Below, piece after piece: positions 34,607 to 44,444 of a stretch of 64,000 nucleotides of DNA. Position numbers and translations under genes: made by a program. The notes under the pieces were generated by a model that ran no database searches, was not told the DNA's origin, and saw only the letters and a program-made list of their open reading frames with translations. Position 1 is the first letter of the stretch; every line of letters starts with the position of its first letter. The stretch covers positions 1,833,001 through 1,897,000 of the forward strand of contig NZ_CP033433.1 in the NCBI RefSeq assembly GCF_003713065.1. The letters run 5' to 3'. This DNA comes from Cohnella candidum. Lineage in GTDB: Bacteria; Bacillota; Bacilli; Paenibacillales; Paenibacillaceae.

Positions 34607-37600
34607 TCAGCGCGCAGCCGCTTCTTGCTCGTTCGCGCTTTCCATCAGTTCGCGCCAAAATCCGCGCAGGCCCTCCAGGCGCTCGCGCCCTTCCGGCTGA
34701 GACGCGGCGCCGAGGTGGGTGGCGTAAGCTTCCAACTCGGCTGCGAGACCCGCGAAAGCTTCGCGGAGCGAGCTGCGGCAGCCCTGCGACGCCACGGTGT
34801 CCCATTGCTCTTTTGATCGTGCGAGCCAAACGTCGGCGGATCGGAACAGCAGCTCGGATGAAGTGTCCCGCAGCGCGGTTCTCCCGTCGTTCTCGAAAAA
34901 CTGCTTCGGCGACTTAAAGGCCTGCCATAGCTGTTTGCTTTCCATGATCGGGCCGTCTGCGAAAGGATCCGACAACGGGAAATCCAGCTCCGGCCGCGAA
35001 GCCGGCTCGGCCGAGAAGCCCTCCGACGAGAGCGACGCGGCAGCGGCGGCCATACGGTCGTCCACGCTTTTCTGCAGCGCCACCTCGATCCGCAAACCCG
35101 CGGAACGCAGCTCCTGCTGCAAATCTTCGCCTAAGCTCCGTTTCAGGTCCTCCCAGCAGGCGGTCAGCAGCTTTTTCAAGTCCCGCCCGTCGTCTTGCAG
35201 GACGGAAGGATGGAACGCCATCTGAAAATGCTCGCTGAACCGGTAATATACCCGCTGGCGCAAATGATACATCTGCTCGGATATTTCCTGCAGCAGCGGC
35301 TGAATGGCCGCGGCTGCTGCATTCTCCGCGCCTTGCTCCCGCCAATCCTTCGCTTGCGCGAGCAGCCGTTTCGCTTCGGCCTCCCGGCTCGCCGCGTCCG
35401 CGGTGACGGCTTGCAGCCAGCTTTCCAGCTGGCGTCCCGCACGCTCGAGCTCTTTGCGAGCGGAAGCGCCAGCGATCTCGCCCAGTTCCTGCTCGGCGAA
35501 ACGCCGGAACGAGGCCTCGAACGCCGCCACGCCCGAAGACGCCAACAAATCGGAATCGCCCGCCCGTTTCGCGGACAAGCCGTTGAGGCTTGAGACGGCG
35601 AACAGTCTCGGATGGCGGATGCCGTGCTTCAGCAGCTGGCCGGCGACATGGTCCTTCACGGCCGCCAGCTCGCTTTCCGAGGACGCCAGGTCGGACGCGT
35701 TAATCAGGAAAAACATTTTGTCGAGCTCGAACACGTCCTTGACGCTTCCGAGCTGGTTCAGGAATTGGCGGTCCGCTTCCGTAAACGCATGGTTGTAGTA
35801 CGTGACGAACAGAACCGCGTCCGCGTTTTTAATGTATTCGAACGCGACGCCGGTATGGCGCGCGTTGATCGAGTCCGCGCCAGGCGTGTCGACCAGCACG
35901 GCGCCCGCGCGGGTGAGCGGCGCATCGACCGCGAGGTCGATTTCCGCCACGAAGCAGGAGGCTTGCTCGTCGGCGGCGTAGCGGCGGTAGTCTTGCCCCG
36001 CCGCCGTGAAACGCGTGCCGAGCAAGTTTCCGTATGCCGACCAGCCCGCGGCGGCTGCGCGCAGGAACGCGAGGTGCGGTTTTCCCCGCGGATGGACTTC
36101 TTCTTCCGAGATGGATCGCTCGGCCATGGCCAGGAGCGACTGGGCGGAATCTCCCGCCTTGTCGATCTCCGATGCGGAGATGCCGAGTCTCCGGAGCGAG
36201 TGCTTGAGATCGCCCAGCATCGCTTCCGGCGTCTTCATCGTAATCAAGGCCGTGCCGTCCGGCTGCTCGGCCGTCGGGGCGACAACCCGGTTGATGGTCG
36301 CCGTGGTCGGGTTCGGCGACACCGGAAGCGCGGGCTGGCCGATGAACGCGTTCGCGAACGAGGACTTGCCGGCGCTGAACGCGCCGAACAGCGCGATCGT
36401 GAAGCGCCGCTCGCGGAAGCGGGCCGCTTTCGCAGCCAGCCCTTCCGCGGTTTTCGCGAGCGCGGGCACCTCACGCAGCGCGCCGGCCGCGCGCTCCAGC
36501 CATTCGGCCGCAGGGCCGGTGGCGCCAAGCGTCAGCTCTGGCTCTTGCAGCGCCGCTTCACGTCCTTCCTCGTGCACATGCTGAGGCTCCGCGGTATGCG
36601 CTGCCTCATCGGCCGCCGGTTCCAACTGCGCTTGCGGCACGCCGTCTACTTCCTTCGGCGCGGGCAGCGCCAACGCTTCGCCGCCGATCCCTTCGGGCAG
36701 CAGCGCAAGAAGCCGTTCCTGCTCGGCCTGCTCCGCACGATCCAACTCCGCCAATTCAGCGGCAGCGGCTTCGCGTTCCCGAAGCTCCGCCATTTCGGCT
36801 TCCAGACGCTGCTCTTCCCGCTCTCGATCGGGAGCGCGCCGCGGTTCCAGCCGCTCTTCGTACCATTGGAGAGCTTCTTTCCGATATTGCCCTTTGAGGT
36901 CGGCACTGATCTCCGCCGCGTAGGTTAACACCGCTTGGCCGTTCGCCCCGATGCCCGGCTTCACGCGGGCACGCAGCCATTCCGCCGTTACCGTCCGGAA
37001 TAATCCTTCAAGGGAGGATTCGACCTCATCGCCTTCCCAGCCGGTTTCCCGGGCGGTGCGGCGAAGCAGCTCGCGGACGTGGCCGCTCAGATGTGCGGTC
37101 AACTGCCGGTTGAAATCGTCGGTCAGCACTTCCAATCGACGTTCCCGTTCCGCCTCGGTTTTGGCCGCTCCCGCGAACCAGCCAACCTTAAAGCCGGGCT
37201 GCATGGCTTCCAGGACATCGGCAGCCTTCTCCCTCGTTTCTGCGGGCGTCAGGTTGGCGTTCGCCAGCAGCCGGTCCAGCTCGGTGCGCAGCACGTCTTT
37301 ATGCCCTTGCTGCGCCGCCCGGAAAGCTTCCTTTTCGCCCGTCAGCCGGCGGCGCCACTCTTCCAGCGATACCGGCGTGCCTTCCTCCGTCTCGCCGATC
37401 CGCTCCTGCAGCCGTTCCCTTTCCTCGCGGTGCGCGGTACGAAGCGTCTCACGGAATCGATCCGCCAAATAACGGGCCGACCGCTCCGCGGAACGGACCA
37501 TGAGCTCCTCACGCAACGGCTGCAGCCGCGTGAGGATCGACTTCAGCTCTTCCCACTGGCTGAGCGGATGGCCGGGCACGCGAAGAGACAGGAACAGCAG

Positions 37601-38335
37601 GCCTGCCGGATGGATTTTCCAAGCGGCCAAAGCATGCTCGATCCCGTCTCGGAACGCCTCGAACGAAACTTCGCTTTCGCGGTGCTTATCGATTTGGTTG
37701 ACGATGACGTAGGTCGGTTTGCCCCATTCCGCCAAGCTCCGCAAAAAGCGGAAGTTGACGTCGGACAGCACGTGATTGTAGTCCGTCACGTAGAAAACCG
37801 CATCCGCCAGATGAAGGGCGGATTCGGTCGCGGCACGGTGGGCCGAATCGGTGGAATCGACTCCCGGCGTGTCAACGATTGCCAGGCGCTCCCCGAGGAG
37901 CGGAATCGGATACGACACTTCTATGGAAGCAACGCCTTCGCCATCTACGGCAAAGCCGTGCAGCTCTTCGATCGGAATGTCGCGTTCCTGCGATTGATGG
38001 CCGCTTGCGTCACGGAACGTCATGCGAGCGGAAGGCTCGCCGTTCCGGATGGTCACCACGTTCGCGCTGGTCGGGATCGGCGAAGACGGCAGCAGGTTCG
38101 TTCCGCAAATCGCGTTGACGAGCGTCGACTTCCCGGCCGAGAAATGGCCGCAGAACGCGATCGTCAGGCAGCCCTTATCCAGCTTTGCGGCGAGCTCGGA
38201 GAATTTGCCGCTTTGCTCGGGATCTTGCGACGCGAGGGCGAATCGGGACATTTGGGAGAACGCCTCGCGTAAATGGATGAGTTCCGTGCGTCCGGTTTTC
38301 GCGTCCGGATCCGAATTCACTTGGAGTGGGGTCAC
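34607..38335 (-). CDS. dynA: Double dynamin-family GTPase (DynA-like)
   Basis: 1242 aa from a GTG with GAGGAG 9 nt upstream. Two dynamin-like units in one chain: P-loop 1 GHFSAGKST (63-71) with G3 DTPGVDST and NQIDKH; P-loop 2 GAFSAGKSS (~650) with DTPGADSIN. Both units carry a GTPase head and helical stalk. The only similar proteins known to me are the tandem dynamins of Bacillus (DynA/YpbR), which tether and fuse membranes and help repair them under phage or antibiotic stress. Overlaps the nth stop by 4 nt (GTGA). Confidence 0.9.
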   Translation of the reverse strand: MTPLQVNSDPDAKTGRTELIHLREAFSQMSRFALASQDPEQSGKFSELAAKLDKGCLTIAFCGHFSAGKSTLVNAICGTNLLPSSPIPTSANVVTIRNGEPSARMTFRDASGHQSQERDIPIEELHGFAVDGEGVASIEVSYPIPLLGERLAIVDTPGVDSTDSAHRAATESALHLADAVFYVTDYNHVLSDVNFRFLRSLAEWGKPTYVIVNQIDKHRESEVSFEAFRDGIEHALAAWKIHPAGLLFLSLRVPGHPLSQWEELKSILTRLQPLREELMVRSAERSARYLADRFRETLRTAHREERERLQERIGETEEGTPVSLEEWRRRLTGEKEAFRAAQQGHKDVLRTELDRLLANANLTPAETREKAADVLEAMQPGFKVGWFAGAAKTEAERERRLEVLTDDFNRQLTAHLSGHVRELLRRTARETGWEGDEVESSLEGLFRTVTAEWLRARVKPGIGANGQAVLTYAAEISADLKGQYRKEALQWYEERLEPRRAPDREREEQRLEAEMAELREREAAAAELAELDRAEQAEQERLLALLPEGIGGEALALPAPKEVDGVPQAQLEPAADEAAHTAEPQHVHEEGREAALQEPELTLGATGPAAEWLERAAGALREVPALAKTAEGLAAKAARFRERRFTIALFGAFSAGKSSFANAFIGQPALPVSPNPTTATINRVVAPTAEQPDGTALITMKTPEAMLGDLKHSLRRLGISASEIDKAGDSAQSLLAMAERSISEEEVHPRGKPHLAFLRAAAAGWSAYGNLLGTRFTAAGQDYRRYAADEQASCFVAEIDLAVDAPLTRAGAVLVDTPGADSINARHTGVAFEYIKNADAVLFVTYYNHAFTEADRQFLNQLGSVKDVFELDKMFFLINASDLASSESELAAVKDHVAGQLLKHGIRHPRLFAVSSLNGLSAKRAGDSDLLASSGVAAFEASFRRFAEQELGEIAGASARKELERAGRQLESWLQAVTADAASREAEAKRLLAQAKDWREQGAENAAAAAIQPLLQEISEQMYHLRQRVYYRFSEHFQMAFHPSVLQDDGRDLKKLLTACWEDLKRSLGEDLQQELRSAGLRIEVALQKSVDDRMAAAAASLSSEGFSAEPASRPELDFPLSDPFADGPIMESKQLWQAFKSPKQFFENDGRTALRDTSSELLFRSADVWLARSKEQWDTVASQGCRSSLREAFAGLAAELEAYATHLGAASQPEGRERLEGLRGFWRELMESANEQEAAAR

Positions 38336-39021
38336 GTTGCAGCGCTCCTCTTCGTCTTATTCGCCGGCGGTTTGCGGAGGGCGGCTTTCATTCGGGCTTT
38401 GCCTTCCTTGCACCGTTCCAGCAGCGGGCATACCTCGCACTTCGGATTTTGCGCTTTGCAGTGGTATCTCCCGAAGAAGATGAGGCGGTGATGCGTAATC
38501 GTCCACTCGTCCCGCGGAACGAGCTTCATCAGCTTTTTCTCCACTTCCAGCACGGAATCGTCCGGCTTCGCGGCGCCCAGCCGTTTGGAAACGCGCTCGA
38601 CGTGCGTATCCACGGCGATCGCCGGCACGTCGAACGCGTTGGACACGACGACGTTGGCCGTTTTGCGGCCGACGCCTGGAAGTCCGGTCAACTGCTCGTG
38701 GCCGCGCGGCACCTCCCCGCCGTACTGGTCGATGAGGATGCGGCACAGCTTCTGGATGTTCGCCGCTTTATTGCGGAACAGGCCGATCCGGCGGATGTCG
38801 TTCTCCAACTCTTCCAGCGGAACGTTCAAATAGTCTTGCGGCGTTTTATATTTTTCGAACAGCGACGCGGTGACCTTGTTCACCGTTTCGTCCGTGCACT
38901 GCGCCGATAACAGGACGGCGATCACGAGCTCGAACGGGTTCCGGTGATTCAGCTCGCAGCGCGCGTCCGGAAACATTTCGGCGATCGTATCCAATGTCTG
39001 CCTCATGGCGGCGGCATTCAT
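38332..39021 (-). CDS. nth: Endonuclease III
   Basis: 229 aa. Base-excision repair glycosylase/AP lyase for oxidised pyrimidines. Helix-hairpin-helix LPGVGRKTANVVVSNA with catalytic Lys, catalytic Asp in AVDTHVERVSKRLG, and the 4Fe-4S cysteine set ending CKAQNPKCEVCPLLERC. GGAG lies about 9 nt before the ATG. Transcriptionally joined to the dynamin gene, an arrangement worth noting since the functions are unrelated. Confidence 0.95.
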   Translation of the reverse strand: MNAAAMRQTLDTIAEMFPDARCELNHRNPFELVIAVLLSAQCTDETVNKVTASLFEKYKTPQDYLNVPLEELENDIRRIGLFRNKAANIQKLCRILIDQYGGEVPRGHEQLTGLPGVGRKTANVVVSNAFDVPAIAVDTHVERVSKRLGAAKPDDSVLEVEKKLMKLVPRDEWTITHHRLIFFGRYHCKAQNPKCEVCPLLERCKEGKARMKAALRKPPANKTKRSAAT

Positions 39022-39119
39022 GTTCCAGCTCTCCCATCGTCAAATTCCTCCCAAGTGTACCGAAACTTCTCCCTCCCCGCAATAACCATTGCGCCTATGA
39101 AACCGCCGGCGAGCAAAAC

Positions 39120-39146
39120 GCAAAGAAGGCCGCCCGCAGGCGGCCT
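39120..39146 (-). terminator. Terminator of the SLH protein gene
   Basis: AGGCCGCC-CGCA-GGCGGCCT stem, then TTCTTTG on the minus strand, 15 nt after the stop. Confidence 0.75.
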
Positions 39147-39160
39147 CCCAGGAAAATCGC

Positions 39161-41875
39161 TTATTTGGAAACTTCGACGACTTTACCTTTGAGGATATAG
39201 ATGGAGATCGAATCCCCGTTGGCGAACTGATTCGGCTTCAAAATCGTCGTGCCCTGATGGATGAATGTCTGGGCATCCACCGGGTAGGTGTATTCTTCCG
39301 TCGTCGTGGAATGGAACACCTGGATCGCGTTCAGCGCGGCGCTGTATTGCCAGAACTCCTTCTTCAGCGCCGGAACGACTTCGATGACGGTCCGGTCGTT
39401 CTCGTCCTGACGAACCCAGACGCGCTCGTCCGGAAGCAGCGTGGACAACGCGCTGGAAGTTGCCGTTCCGCGCACGATGACGGGCGACGTTCCGACGTTT
39501 TGGGTCACGGTCGTGCCGTTCGGCAGGCTGATGTCCACCGAGGCATTGGCCGTGTTTACCGAAACGACCCGGCCGTACGTCGTCGTGACGGCTTTCACTT
39601 TAAGAATCGAAGTTTTACCCGCGAACGTGGCGTTGACGAGCGTGCCGGCCGTGAATTGCGACAGCGGAACCGTTGCGCCGTTCGCATCCTGAAGCGCCGT
39701 CGAAGAGGTCACCGTCCAGTCGTCCGTCGCCGTCGTTCCCGCCTTTTTGAAGCGGATTTTCGAAGTCGCGATGTCGACCGAAGCCACTTCGAGCTGCGCC
39801 GTTTTATGAACCTGGATCGTTTGGACTTGATCTTGGTTCGCGTTCAGGATAACGGTGACGAGGTCGCCGGCCTTCACGTCGGCGAACGTCGCCGTGGTCG
39901 ATCCGTAAACCTCGACGAACGGGAAGTTATACGGCACGGAAACGACGTTAGTCGGGTCCACTTGGACCTTCAGCGTCTTCGTGGTCGCCGTCGTATTGTT
40001 TTCCAGCACCGTACCGGAATACTTGGCGACGAAGTAGACCGTAATGACGTTCGAACCGCTGTAGGCGAGCGTGACCTTCTTGCCCGCCGTCAGCTGCGCG
40101 ACCGCCTGCGCCGCGTCAAGACGCACGCCGTTCATGTCGTAACGGACGTTGTCGTTCAAAACGAAGTTATAAGCTTTATTCGCGGAATCGTAAAGCGATA
40201 ATGTTTTATTCGCTGCGAGGTAGCCCGCCACGGACACGCCGGTCAAATACTGCACGCTGCGTCCGTTAACGACGATTTGCGAAACGCGGTCGGTGCCGTC
40301 CAGCGTCAGCGTGAGATCGTCGTTCTTCTGCAGGTCGTCCAAGGTCGCGTCGGTCATGCCGTCGATTTTCACCTTGACGTTGTCGGTGTACAGCTTCACC
40401 ATCAGATCGCTGCCCACATAGTATTGAATCGTCTTATTGCTCTTGTCCACCGCGAGGAATTTCCCCGCGACGGTCGTCAACGCCGGCTTGGCGAACGAGA
40501 GGCTCGTCACGACGCCGGCTTTCACCTCGTAATCCACCGTGTAGCCGACCTTCAGCACGTCCGGCGTCACGAAAACGCCGCTTTGCTTGAACGTCGCCGT
40601 CGGCGAAACGCTGAGCTGCTCGGAAGCGCCCGTCGACACGTCGCTCACCGTCAGCGCGTTAGAAGCGGGATTCCATGCGGTCACTACGGCATGGCCGGTT
40701 TTATTGACGACGGATTGCTTGATCGTAATCGCCACGACTTTGCCCGTCGTGCGGATGGTGTCCACTTTCAGGCTGATGGCGGTTCCGACCGGAATGTCCT
40801 TCAGCGCAGCCGTATTGCCGTTTGCGTCGGTCACGACCGGCGCCACGGACTTGTCGTAGTCGTAGGATGCGATGCTGTCCCCGAGGTCCAGCCAAATTTT
40901 TCCGTCCGTCGTATTGACTTTGCTGAACGCGCCGTCGACGGTTTTGATGTAGGTATTGTCGTCCGTCTGTTCCACGTAGGAGATGTTGCCGTCTGCGCCA
41001 TGGATCAGCGTCGCCTTGCCGTATAGCTTCAAGGAAGCGAGCGTGCCGGGCTTGTCCGAATCGAACCGGGCGAACATCGTATTCGCCGACACCGGATAAT
41101 CATGCAGCGAACCGTCCTCATGAAGCACGGTCAGCTTGTCCGCGGCGATCGCCAACAGGACGCCGCTGACTTGACCGTTGTAAGCGACGTTCACTTTGGA
41201 TTCCGCTTTGCTGAACAAAGTCGCGAGCGATGCCCGGTTGATCGGGGATTTCGGTTCGAACGTGGTCGTGGTGACGCCGGAAACGAGCTTTTCATTGACG
41301 GCCGTCACGACGTACGGCTTGAGATCGGATTCGATTTTACCGTCATCCGAGAAAGCCGTCGTCTTGCCGGAGTTTTCCGTCGCCGCGGCTTCCTTCCCGA
41401 TCGCCCGGACGAGCAGGCGGGCAACCCATTCGCGGCTCGCGTTCGCTTGTCCCCAGGACTTCCCCTTCTCCGAGTTGGCGAGGTCGTATTCTTCGTTGGT
41501 CAGCAAAATTTTGCGTTTAAAGGCTTCCATGACATAGGGCTTGGCATAGTCGTCGACTTGGAACGTACTGGGGAACGCGATGGATCCGTTCTTGTCGATC
41601 TGGTCCGCCAATCCCAAAAAACGCAGGGCGACGATGACCGCGTCTTCGCGCCGGATGTTGCCGCTGGGGTCGAACTTCCCTTCGCCTTTGCCGGAAATGA
41701 TTCCTTGCAAAAACAATTTCGATACGTGCTTCTCCGCCCAATGTCCGGTTTTGACGTCGTTGAACGGATTGGTGGCCGCGAATGCGGTTCCGGTCGTCCA
41801 GATCGACCCCGTCCACACGAGCGCCGTCAGCGCGACGGCCGAGACGCATTGTTTGATGCGAGGTTTCTTTGCCAT
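39161..41875 (-). CDS. S-layer homology domain surface protein
   Basis: 904 aa from ATG 41875 (GAGAGG 7 nt upstream; an ATG at 41881 sits too close). Signal peptide cut near AFAA, then three SLH repeats over ~33-225 (FNDVKTGHWAEKHVSKLFLQ, FKRKILLTNEEY, ESDLKPYVVTAVNEKLVSGV), which bind pyruvylated wall polymer. The remaining ~680 residues are a series of beta-rich modules rich in Thr, Val and Asp, e.g. repeated LTLDG and VTVILN strands, without a recognised catalytic site. Likely structural. Follows the amidase gene by 58 nt. Confidence 0.88.
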   Translation of the reverse strand: MAKKPRIKQCVSAVALTALVWTGSIWTTGTAFAATNPFNDVKTGHWAEKHVSKLFLQGIISGKGEGKFDPSGNIRREDAVIVALRFLGLADQIDKNGSIAFPSTFQVDDYAKPYVMEAFKRKILLTNEEYDLANSEKGKSWGQANASREWVARLLVRAIGKEAAATENSGKTTAFSDDGKIESDLKPYVVTAVNEKLVSGVTTTTFEPKSPINRASLATLFSKAESKVNVAYNGQVSGVLLAIAADKLTVLHEDGSLHDYPVSANTMFARFDSDKPGTLASLKLYGKATLIHGADGNISYVEQTDDNTYIKTVDGAFSKVNTTDGKIWLDLGDSIASYDYDKSVAPVVTDANGNTAALKDIPVGTAISLKVDTIRTTGKVVAITIKQSVVNKTGHAVVTAWNPASNALTVSDVSTGASEQLSVSPTATFKQSGVFVTPDVLKVGYTVDYEVKAGVVTSLSFAKPALTTVAGKFLAVDKSNKTIQYYVGSDLMVKLYTDNVKVKIDGMTDATLDDLQKNDDLTLTLDGTDRVSQIVVNGRSVQYLTGVSVAGYLAANKTLSLYDSANKAYNFVLNDNVRYDMNGVRLDAAQAVAQLTAGKKVTLAYSGSNVITVYFVAKYSGTVLENNTTATTKTLKVQVDPTNVVSVPYNFPFVEVYGSTTATFADVKAGDLVTVILNANQDQVQTIQVHKTAQLEVASVDIATSKIRFKKAGTTATDDWTVTSSTALQDANGATVPLSQFTAGTLVNATFAGKTSILKVKAVTTTYGRVVSVNTANASVDISLPNGTTVTQNVGTSPVIVRGTATSSALSTLLPDERVWVRQDENDRTVIEVVPALKKEFWQYSAALNAIQVFHSTTTEEYTYPVDAQTFIHQGTTILKPNQFANGDSISIYILKGKVVEVSK

Positions 41876-41933
41876 CAACATTCCTCTCCCCTAATACGGA
41901 CATGCCGGCCCCCCGAAGAGGGCCGGTTGGATA

Positions 41934-43619
41934 TTACGGTAAATTGAAATATTGCTTGATCGAAGCCGCGATCGCCGCCGCGACCCGATTCTGGAACTCA
42001 TCGTCATACATCGCTTTGCCGTTGGAGGCGTTGGACAGATAACCGACTTCCAGCAAAGCCGCCGGCATCGTCGTCGCCTTGATGACCCTGTAGTTCGCGG
42101 TGCGTACGCCGTTGTCCTTGAAGCCCGTCGCCGCCACGGCGTTCTTGTGCAGAAGCTTGGCGAAAGCGAGGCTGTTGGCGCGCGTGTAATACGTTTCCGT
42201 GCCATTGGTAGACGGCGTGTAGCTGTTGCCGTGTACGGACAGGAAGAGATCCGCATTCAGCGAATTCGCCAGGTTCACGCGGTCGTCCAGCGTCGGGTAG
42301 GTATCTCCCGAACGCGTCAGCACCAGATTGATTTTGGTTTCCGAAGCGAGGATCGCCTGAACCTTCAGCACCACGGCCAGCGTGAATTCCTTCTCCCACT
42401 TGCCGGTGACGCTGCCCGCGCCGGGATCGCTGCCGCCGTGTCCGGCGTCCAGAACGACCGTGTATCCCGATTTCACGGGAGTCGTCGGTTTCTTCAATTG
42501 GATCCGAAGTTCACCGATGGAAGCGGTGTTCTGCAGTTCATAGCCCCAGGGCTGGCTCAAATCCAGCACGATGCGGACCGTCTTCGGATTGTCCGAATAC
42601 ATGGAATACCGCACCTTCGCGAGCGCTTCATGACCGATCGCGGGAAGTTCCGCGATTTGTCCGGAGAGCGGAGCTGCGGCGTTCACCACCGTGAAATCCG
42701 GGATGACGCCGGGTGAAGTCCCTGCCGCGAAATCCGAAGCGAAATCCGCTTTCGGAATGTCGACGACGATCCGGTCCGGGCCGCTTAGCACGGTGGCCGT
42801 CGGAGCGGTCGCGCCTTCGTATGTAACCACCAACGCGTCCGGCTCATAACGGATTTGGTGCAATAACGCGGTTGCCGCGACCGGACCGGACGTGCCGTTA
42901 CCGTTCGTGTCTCCCGTGTTTCCGTTACCGCTTCCATTTGTCGTACCCGAGCCGACGCTTCCGTCAACCGTTCCCGAGCCGTTGCCGCCCGGTCCGTCGA
43001 CGACGCCGATCAATCCTCCGTCATCCGGAACGCTTCCCGGCTGGGAGCCGCCGTTCGTTCCGGTACCGTTCCCGGTTTCCGTACCCGAATCGCCGCCCGT
43101 ACCGGAGCCGGTTCCGTTGCCGGCATTCGAGCCTGTGCCGCCGCTGTTGTTCACCGTGCCTTGCGACGAATCCGTGAACAAGAATACCGACTTGTTCGCG
43201 TTGTCCCACAACACCTGCAGGCCTAGCGATTCGCCCACGAAACGGAGCGGAATCAGCGTCGTGTCCGATTGCAGCACCGGCGCCTCGGTCAAGGTAATTG
43301 ATTTGCCGTTGACCGTCGCTTTCTGACTGTTCACCGTCATCTGGATTTTCGTCGCGCCTTGCTCGACGGTCACCAATTTCGTCTTGGTTTCCCATCCCAC
43401 TTTGTAGCCCAAATTTTCCGCGACCGTCCGAATCGGCACGAGCACCGAAGCGTGGACCAGGGCGGGCGGCGCTTTCGCCTCAAGTGCCTTCCCGTCCAGA
43501 AACAATTTCGGTACCACCGCAGTCGCAGCCGACGTCGATTTGGCCGCTGCGCTCGTGAAACCGACGTTCACGCACAGCACGAGGACAGCGACAAACAACA
43601 AGGAAATCCACTTCTTCAT
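41934..43619 (-). CDS. N-acetylmuramoyl-L-alanine amidase with copper-amine-oxidase-N and AMIN domains
   Basis: 561 aa. Signal peptide (~1-26), copper amine oxidase N-like wall domain (~35-150), Gly/Thr/Asn/Ser-rich linker (~153-245), AMIN domain (~250-370), and Amidase_3 catalytic domain (~378-560) with zinc ligands in LDAGHGGSDPG, KWEKEFT and LSVHGNSY and catalytic Glu in LLEVGYLSN. Cuts the amide between MurNAc and the stem peptide. Probably made with the SLH protein encoded next. A source of the wall fragments that the MurNAc locus could recover. Confidence 0.92.
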   Translation of the reverse strand: MKKWISLLFVAVLVLCVNVGFTSAAAKSTSAATAVVPKLFLDGKALEAKAPPALVHASVLVPIRTVAENLGYKVGWETKTKLVTVEQGATKIQMTVNSQKATVNGKSITLTEAPVLQSDTTLIPLRFVGESLGLQVLWDNANKSVFLFTDSSQGTVNNSGGTGSNAGNGTGSGTGGDSGTETGNGTGTNGGSQPGSVPDDGGLIGVVDGPGGNGSGTVDGSVGSGTTNGSGNGNTGDTNGNGTSGPVAATALLHQIRYEPDALVVTYEGATAPTATVLSGPDRIVVDIPKADFASDFAAGTSPGVIPDFTVVNAAAPLSGQIAELPAIGHEALAKVRYSMYSDNPKTVRIVLDLSQPWGYELQNTASIGELRIQLKKPTTPVKSGYTVVLDAGHGGSDPGAGSVTGKWEKEFTLAVVLKVQAILASETKINLVLTRSGDTYPTLDDRVNLANSLNADLFLSVHGNSYTPSTNGTETYYTRANSLAFAKLLHKNAVAATGFKDNGVRTANYRVIKATTMPAALLEVGYLSNASNGKAMYDDEFQNRVAAAIAASIKQYFNLP

Positions 43620-43736
43620 GCTTCACCTCGGTGTGAATTTGTGTGGCGCGGACGTTGCCGGGAAATGAGGCGCCTTTCCAGCTTGTCCCACGTCCCATTA
43701 GACGTTTTTAATCTTCAAAAGTTGCGACTTTCGCAC

Positions 43737-43789
43737 GAAAAAAGGCCCTTTGACCCGAAATTTGGCGTTTCGGGGTCAAAAGGCCCGGT
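43737..43789 (-). terminator. leuCD terminator
   Basis: A long hairpin with GGGCCTTTTGACCC and GGGTCAAAGGGCC arms around an A/T-rich loop, ending in TTTTTT on the minus strand, 38 nt past the leuD stop. Confidence 0.85.
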
Positions 43790-43826
43790 TTTGTACCCGG
43801 TTTGCGCGAATCGAAACGGCTGCGCC

Positions 43827-44426
43827 TTAGATGCCGGCGGCTGCGCGCTTCGCTTCGTACGCGGTGATCGCGTCTTCGTGCTTCAGCGTCAGGCCGATAT
43901 CGTCCAGACCCTGCAGCAGGAATTGACGGCGGTGTTCGTCCAGGTCGAACGCGATGTTCAGGCCGGCACCGTCCGTGATCGTCTTGTTCTCCAGGTCGAT
44001 CGTCAGCTCGTAGCCGGCATTCGCGGCCGTACGCTGGAACAGCTCTTCGACCTGCTCTTCGCTGAGCTTGATCGGCAGGATGCCGTTTTTGAAGCAGTTG
44101 TTGTAGAAAATGTCGGCGAACGACGGCGCGATGACGCAGCGGAATCCGTAGTCCAGAATCGCCCACGGCGCATGCTCGCGGGAGGAGCCGCAGCCGAAGT
44201 TGGCGCGGGAGATCAGCACGGACGCGCCTTGGTAGCGGGGCTGGTTCAGGCTGAACTCGGGAATGACGTTCCCCTTCTCGTCCCAGCGCCATTCGAAGAA
44301 CAGGAATTGGCCGAAGCCGCTGCGTTCGATGCGCTTGAGGAATTGTTTAGGGATGATGGCATCGGTGTCTACGTTCACCCGGTCAACCGGCGCGACGAGA
44401 CCCGTCATTTTGATGAATGGTTGCAT
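43827..44426 (-). CDS. leuD: 3-isopropylmalate dehydratase small subunit
   Basis: 199 aa. Swivel domain of isopropylmalate isomerase: [20 protein letters not shown] at the start and [20 protein letters not shown], the substrate-binding loop. Works with LeuC to convert 2- to 3-isopropylmalate in leucine synthesis. Starts 19 nt after leuC. leuA and leuB are not in the window. Confidence 0.96.
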   Translation of the reverse strand: MQPFIKMTGLVAPVDRVNVDTDAIIPKQFLKRIERSGFGQFLFFEWRWDEKGNVIPEFSLNQPRYQGASVLISRANFGCGSSREHAPWAILDYGFRCVIAPSFADIFYNNCFKNGILPIKLSEEQVEELFQRTAANAGYELTIDLENKTITDGAGLNIAFDLDEHRRQFLLQGLDDIGLTLKHEDAITAYEAKRAAAGI

Positions 44427-44444
44427 GTTCGTCTCTCCTCTCGC

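Noticed and set aside
42890-43145. DNA minisatellite in the amidase gene
   Set aside because: It is the codon-level result of a Gly/Thr/Asn/Ser-rich linker; no fixed repeat period is seen.
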